A stretch of DNA of 64,000 nt, taken from Catellatospora tritici (GTDB lineage: Bacteria; Actinomycetota; Actinomycetes; Mycobacteriales; Micromonosporaceae). Both the position numbers and the translations under genes were made by a program. Shown here piece by piece: positions 60,293-64,000 of the stretch. Each line of letters starts with the position of its first letter. Position 1 is the stretch's first letter. The notes beneath the pieces are model-generated. The model was not told the origin of the DNA. It saw only the letters and a list, made by a program, of their open reading frames with translations, and ran no database searches. The DNA lies in contig NZ_JAHRCY010000020.1 in assembly GCF_019083965.1 (NCBI RefSeq), positions 64,177 through 128,176 of the forward strand, in the 5' to 3' direction.

Positions 60293-61070
60293 CCGCCGCC
60301 CCGTCCGTCTCGTCCTCGTGCTCGCGGCCCAGGTAGGCCTCCACCACGACCGGATCCCGGCTGACGTCCTCGGGTTTGCCCTGCGCGATCACCTGGCCGA
60401 AGTTCAGCACCACGACCTGGTCGGAGATGTCCATCACCAGGGACATGTCGTGTTCGATGAGGAGCACGGCGATGCCCAGGTCGCGGATGCGCGAGATCAG
60501 ATCGGCGAGGGTGCCCTTCTCGCTGTGGTTGAGCCCGGCGGCGGGCTCGTCCAGCAGCAGCAGGCGGGGTCGGCAGGCCAGCGCCCGAGCGATCTCGACC
60601 AGACGCCGGTTGCCATAGGACAGCGTGCCGGCCGCCCTGCTCCGATCCGCGTGCAGCCCGACGAAGTCCAGCCACCGCTCGGCCTCGGCGGTGCTCTCCC
60701 GTTCGGTACGCCCGAACCGGGGGGTGTGCAGCAGCGCGTCGAGCACACGCTGGCCGGTGCCGCGGTGGGTGCCGGCACGTACGTTCTCCAGCACGGACAG
60801 CTCGCCGAACAGGCGCAGGTGCTGGAACGTGCGGGCCACTCCCCGGGTCACGATCGCCGAGGGGCGCAGTCCGACCAGGTCGCGCCCGTCGAACCGGACG
60901 GCGCCCTGCTGCGGCCGCGCGAATCCCGTCACGCAGTTGAACAGTGCGGTCTTGCCGGCGCCGTTCGGGCCGACCATCGACCACACCTCGGCCGCGCCGA
61001 TGGTGAGGGATACCCCGTCGAGGGCGTGCACCCCACCGAACGACAGGCGCACCCGGTCGATCTCAAGCAT
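60285..61070 (-). CDS. livG: Branched-chain amino acid ABC importer ATPase LivG
   Basis: The 261-residue ATPase has Walker A GPNGAGKTALFN, GVARTFQHLRLFGELSVLENV (LivG type), LSYGNRRLVEIARAL signature and LLLLDEPAAGLNHSE. ATG 61070 has GGGAGG upstream and overlaps livM by eight bases. Confidence 0.94.
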   Translation of the reverse strand: MLEIDRVRLSFGGVHALDGVSLTIGAAEVWSMVGPNGAGKTALFNCVTGFARPQQGAVRFDGRDLVGLRPSAIVTRGVARTFQHLRLFGELSVLENVRAGTHRGTGQRVLDALLHTPRFGRTERESTAEAERWLDFVGLHADRSRAAGTLSYGNRRLVEIARALACRPRLLLLDEPAAGLNHSEKGTLADLISRIRDLGIAVLLIEHDMSLVMDISDQVVVLNFGQVIAQGKPEDVSRDPVVVEAYLGREHEDETDGAADA

Positions 61071-62007
61071 CGCGCCTCCCGAGGCCGACCCTGCCGGGCC
61101 AGACACCCTGCGGTCGGATGATCATGATCACGATCAGGAGCACCCCGAAGGCCGCGTACTGATAGTCGGCCACGTCCCGCAGCAGCTCCGGGCCGAGCGC
61201 GATGAACACCGCGCCGACCACCACCCCGCGCGACGCGCCCTGTCCGCCCAGCACCACCGCCACCAGCACGAGCACCGACTGCAGGAAGGTGAAGCTGGCC
61301 GGGGAGATCGCCGACAGCTGGGCCGCGAAGAGCACGCCCGCCAGGCCGCCCCAGACGGCCCCCGCCACGTACGCCGCCAGCTTGGTCCGGTACGTGTCGA
61401 TGCCGCACGCCTCGGCCGCGTCCTCGTCCTCGCGGATGAACCGCCAGGCCCGACCGAGACGCGACGAGGCCAGGCGGGCGGCGCCGACGACGGCCACACA
61501 GACCAGGACGACGACCGCGTAGTAGAAGACCACCGGATCGCTCAGGTCCAGACCCCCCACCGCCAGCCCGGGGATGCCATAGATGCCCGACGGACCGCCG
61601 GTGATGTCGAGGTTTCCCGCGGTGACTCGGATGATCTCGCCGAACCCGAGGGTGACGATGGCCAGGTAGTCACTGCGCAGCCGCAGCGTCGGCAGGCCGA
61701 TCAGGACCCCGGCGGCCGCGGTCACCAGCACCACGGCCGGCACCGTGGCCAGCAGCGGCAGGTGCAGCCGCGTGGACATGATGCCGGCCGTGTAGGCGCC
61801 CACGGCGAAGAACGCGGCGTAGCCCAGATCGAGCAGACCGCAGTATCCGACGACGATGTTCAGCCCGGTCGCGAGCATCACGAACACGGCGGCGCTGGTC
61901 ATGATGGACATCGCGTACGGCGTGGCGATGACGAAGGGTGCCAGCAGCGCGGCGGCGAAAGCGAGCCAGCCCACCCAGCGGGCGTTGAGCATCGCGGGCA
62001 ACGACAT
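61063..62007 (-). CDS. livM: Branched-chain amino acid ABC importer permease LivM
   Basis: The 314-residue permease has the LivM pattern of about nine helices. It shows LNIVVGYCGLLDLGYAAFFAVGAYTAGI near the N terminus, the GRAWRFIREDEDAAEACGID cytosolic loop, and a C-terminal RPQGVWPGR. ATG 62007 shares one base with the livH stop. Confidence 0.94.
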   Translation of the reverse strand: MSLPAMLNARWVGWLAFAAALLAPFVIATPYAMSIMTSAAVFVMLATGLNIVVGYCGLLDLGYAAFFAVGAYTAGIMSTRLHLPLLATVPAVVLVTAAAGVLIGLPTLRLRSDYLAIVTLGFGEIIRVTAGNLDITGGPSGIYGIPGLAVGGLDLSDPVVFYYAVVVLVCVAVVGAARLASSRLGRAWRFIREDEDAAEACGIDTYRTKLAAYVAGAVWGGLAGVLFAAQLSAISPASFTFLQSVLVLVAVVLGGQGASRGVVVGAVFIALGPELLRDVADYQYAAFGVLLIVIMIIRPQGVWPGRVGLGRRDA

Positions 62008-62900
62008 CAGGCACGCTCCGCGACCGGGGTTCCCCACAACCCGGTCGGCCGGATCGAGAGGAACAGGATCAGCACACCGAAGGTGAGGACGTCACGCCAT
62101 TGTCCGCCCAGCACCGAGGTGCCCACCGACTCGACCAGGCCGAGCAGGATCCCGCCGGCCATGGTCCCGTAGATGTTGCCGATGCCGCCGATGACGGCGG
62201 CGGTGAACGCCTTGAGTCCGATGACGAACCCCATCAGGAAGTCGATCTTGCCGTAGTACGCTCCGGCCATGAACCCGGCCGCACCGGCCAGCGCCGACCC
62301 GATGAAGAACGTCTGTGACACCACGGCGTTCACGTCGATGCCCATGAGCGCGCTCGCCCGCGGATCGAGCGCGATGGCCCGCATCGCCCGCCCCCGCCTG
62401 GTCCGCGAGACCAGCACGTGCAGTGCACCCATCAGCGCCAGCGCAAACCCGATGAGCGCCAACTGCTCACCGGACAGGCGCACCTCAAGCACCTGGATCG
62501 CCGCCCGGTCGAAGCGCACCGGGTAGACCTGCGGATCAGCACCGGCCACGAGCCGGACGCCGTACTCCAGGGCGAATGAGGCTCCCACCGCCGTGATCAG
62601 CAGAGACAGCCGGGACGACCCGCGCAGCGGGCGATAGGCCAGTCGCTCCAGCGCCACGCCGAGCAGACCGGTGGCGAGCATCGTGGCCAGCAACGCGAGG
62701 ATCAGCAGCGGAATGCCGACGCCACCGGCGCCCGCGCCCAGCGCGCTCAGCACGACGAAGCCCACGAACGCCCCGACCATGTAGAGATCGCCGTGGGCGA
62801 AGTTGAGCAGCCTGATGACGCCGTAGACCATCCCGTAGCCGAGCGCGACAAGCGCGTAGAAGGAGCCGACGAAGATCCCGTTCCAGAGCACCTGCAGCAT
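62007..62900 (-). CDS. livH: Branched-chain amino acid ABC importer permease LivH
   Basis: The 297-residue permease has the LivH N terminus (GIFVGSFYALVALGYGMVYGVIRLLNFAHGDLYMVGAF), a SRTRRGRAMRAIALDPRASALMGID loop and a GGIGNIYGTMAGGILLGLVE segment. It pairs with LivM. Only nine bases separate it from the binding-protein gene. Confidence 0.94.
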   Translation of the reverse strand: MLQVLWNGIFVGSFYALVALGYGMVYGVIRLLNFAHGDLYMVGAFVGFVVLSALGAGAGGVGIPLLILALLATMLATGLLGVALERLAYRPLRGSSRLSLLITAVGASFALEYGVRLVAGADPQVYPVRFDRAAIQVLEVRLSGEQLALIGFALALMGALHVLVSRTRRGRAMRAIALDPRASALMGIDVNAVVSQTFFIGSALAGAAGFMAGAYYGKIDFLMGFVIGLKAFTAAVIGGIGNIYGTMAGGILLGLVESVGTSVLGGQWRDVLTFGVLILFLSIRPTGLWGTPVAERA

Positions 62901-62909
62901 CGGACCCGC

Positions 62910-64000
62910 CTACGTCAGGGGGTCGGCCAGCGTGAACCCGCCGTCCTTGACGACGAGGATCTGGAAGCCGCCGCTGCTGAGGGTGTGCTCCGGCGTGAAC
63001 CGCAGCGGGCCGGAGAACATCGGGAATCCGTCGACCTTGGTCAGCGCTGTGATGATCTTCTTGCCGTCGGTGCCGCCTGCCGCTCGTACGGCCTCGGCCG
63101 CGAGCCGCACCGCGTCGTAGCTCTGGTTGGAGTAGGGGCCCGGGTCCTGGCCGAACTTGGCCTTGTAGGCCGACACCCAGCCCTGTGCCGCGGGCAGCGT
63201 GTCCGGGGTCTGAGTCATGGTGGCGAAGACCCCAGCGGCCTCACTCGCGCCCGCGATCTCGACGAGCTTGGCGGACACCGCACCATCCCCCACCATGATC
63301 GCGCCGTGGTAACCGGCGTGACGCAGCTGACGGATGATGAGCCCGCCCTCCTGGAAGTAGCCGGTCCAGTAGATGAAGTCCGGTTTGGCGCGCAGCGCGC
63401 CGGCCACGTTCGCGGAGTAGTCGCTCTCCTTCGGGTTCACCGTCTCCATCGTGACCTTCACGCCCGACGAGGCGAGCCGGCTCTGCGTACGCACCGCCAT
63501 GTCCCGGGGGGCGCTGGTGTTGTCGTGCATCACCACGACCGAGGTCGCGTGCTGCTTGCCGATCCACGTCGCCGCCGCCGCGGCCTGCTGGTCGCCGGTG
63601 CCATTGATCATGAAGACGTTATCGAGCTTCTGCTCGACCAGTTCGTACGAGTTGGCCGCCGGAATGATCATCGGGATGCCCGCGCGGTGGAACACCGGCA
63701 GGGTCGGCAGCGTCGCCCCAGAGCAGTAGCCACCCACCGAGAGATGAACGCCCGCGGCGATGAGCTTGTTCGCGCCCGCGACCGCCGTCTTCGGGTCGCA
63801 GGCGTCGTCCTCGACGACGAGCTCGAGCTTGCGGCCGGACACGCCACCCTTGGCATTGATCTCGTCGATCGCCAGCTGCGCCCCGTTCTGCATGTACGGA
63901 CCGATCGCGGCCTCACTGCCGGTCCGCGGCGCGAGCATGCCCAGCCGGATCGGGCCGTCGTCGGACGCCGCGCCGCCGCGGTCCCCGAGCAGCCCGTTGC
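62910..64000 (-). CDS. livK: Branched-chain-amino-acid-type ABC substrate-binding protein (5' end outside window)
   Basis: The frame is open to the window edge, so the gene is partial. About 363 residues are visible, starting NGLLGDRGGAASDDGPIRLGMLAPRTGSEAAIGPYMQNGAQLAIDEINAKGGVSGRKLELVVEDDACDP. This is the Peripla_BP_6 (LivK) fold. The edge bases fit a lipobox Cys directly before the Asn, so a lipoprotein signal probably lies just outside. The real ligand may be a branched-chain amino acid, amide or related compound. Confidence 0.9.
   Translation of the reverse strand, partial: NGLLGDRGGAASDDGPIRLGMLAPRTGSEAAIGPYMQNGAQLAIDEINAKGGVSGRKLELVVEDDACDPKTAVAGANKLIAAGVHLSVGGYCSGATLPTLPVFHRAGIPMIIPAANSYELVEQKLDNVFMINGTGDQQAAAAATWIGKQHATSVVVMHDNTSAPRDMAVRTQSRLASSGVKVTMETVNPKESDYSANVAGALRAKPDFIYWTGYFQEGGLIIRQLRHAGYHGAIMVGDGAVSAKLVEIAGASEAAGVFATMTQTPDTLPAAQGWVSAYKAKFGQDPGPYSNQSYDAVRLAAEAVRAAGGTDGKKIITALTKVDGFPMFSGPLRFTPEHTLSSGGFQILVVKDGGFTLADPLT

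Overview
The window is high-GC actinobacterial chromosome with GTG/TTG starts, strong third-position GC and many 4-nt ATGA/GTGA gene overlaps. The paired AAGGGGCCCTT palindromes between genes, the SigE-type ECF sigma factor and the FAS-II gene order suggest a Micromonosporaceae member (Micromonospora / Actinoplanes / Catellatospora type). That placement is by inference only. No rRNA, tRNA, CRISPR array, insertion sequence or prophage was recognised.

Layout. 1-6.1 kb: an M48 metalloprotease gene broken by an in-frame TGA, an ABC exporter, a ThuA-like protein behind a LacI-type operator, an intact M48 paralogue and a metallo-beta-lactamase-fold protein. 6.1-9.5 kb: a divergent surface-glycan pair (Stealth phosphotransferase and GT39-like membrane glycosyltransferase). 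9.5-14.4 kb: a PPOX-family protein, hairpin repeats, gltX, a CopC-domain protein, an unknown secreted protein and an LppM-like lipoprotein. 14.9-21.1 kb: the actinobacterial fatty-acid locus fasR-fabD-fabH-acpP-fabF-accD, with overlapping inverted repeats before fabD. 21.3-28.8 kb: XdhC-like, GH3 hexosaminidase, DUF3145, a small unknown protein, beta-carbonic anhydrase, DedA and a HelD-like helicase.

28.9-31.8 kb: a Tat-exported PhoD phosphatase behind PHO-box-like repeats, followed by a secreted repeat protein. 31.9-40.5 kb: a sugar locus. A GH42 beta-galactosidase diverges from an ABC sugar importer and LacI regulator, with two LacI-type operators between them, and a GH13 alpha-amylase carrying two CBM20 domains lies opposite. 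41-47.6 kb: an FAD oxidoreductase, SDR, DinB-like protein, HAD phosphatase, GNAT protein, and a sigma factor coupled to a membrane protein that may be its regulator.

47.7-56.3 kb: an acyl-CoA region (SDR, acyl-CoA dehydrogenase, MaoC hydratase, acyl-CoA ligase, a second acyl-CoA dehydrogenase, TetR regulator, aldehyde and alcohol dehydrogenases). Together the enzymes could take an alcohol to a 3-ketoacyl-CoA. Two matching inverted repeats flank the TetR gene. 56.3-64 kb: one leftward run encoding a branched-chain-amino-acid-type ABC importer (its binding protein runs off the window), a YbaK-type editing protein, an ATP-grasp-like protein and an MFS transporter. This is the best candidate here for an undescribed small-molecule system.

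Intergenic structure is rich: large hairpins sit at convergent gene ends, four paired-palindrome elements lie beyond gene ends, and two genes have tandem duplications spanning their own stop codons.
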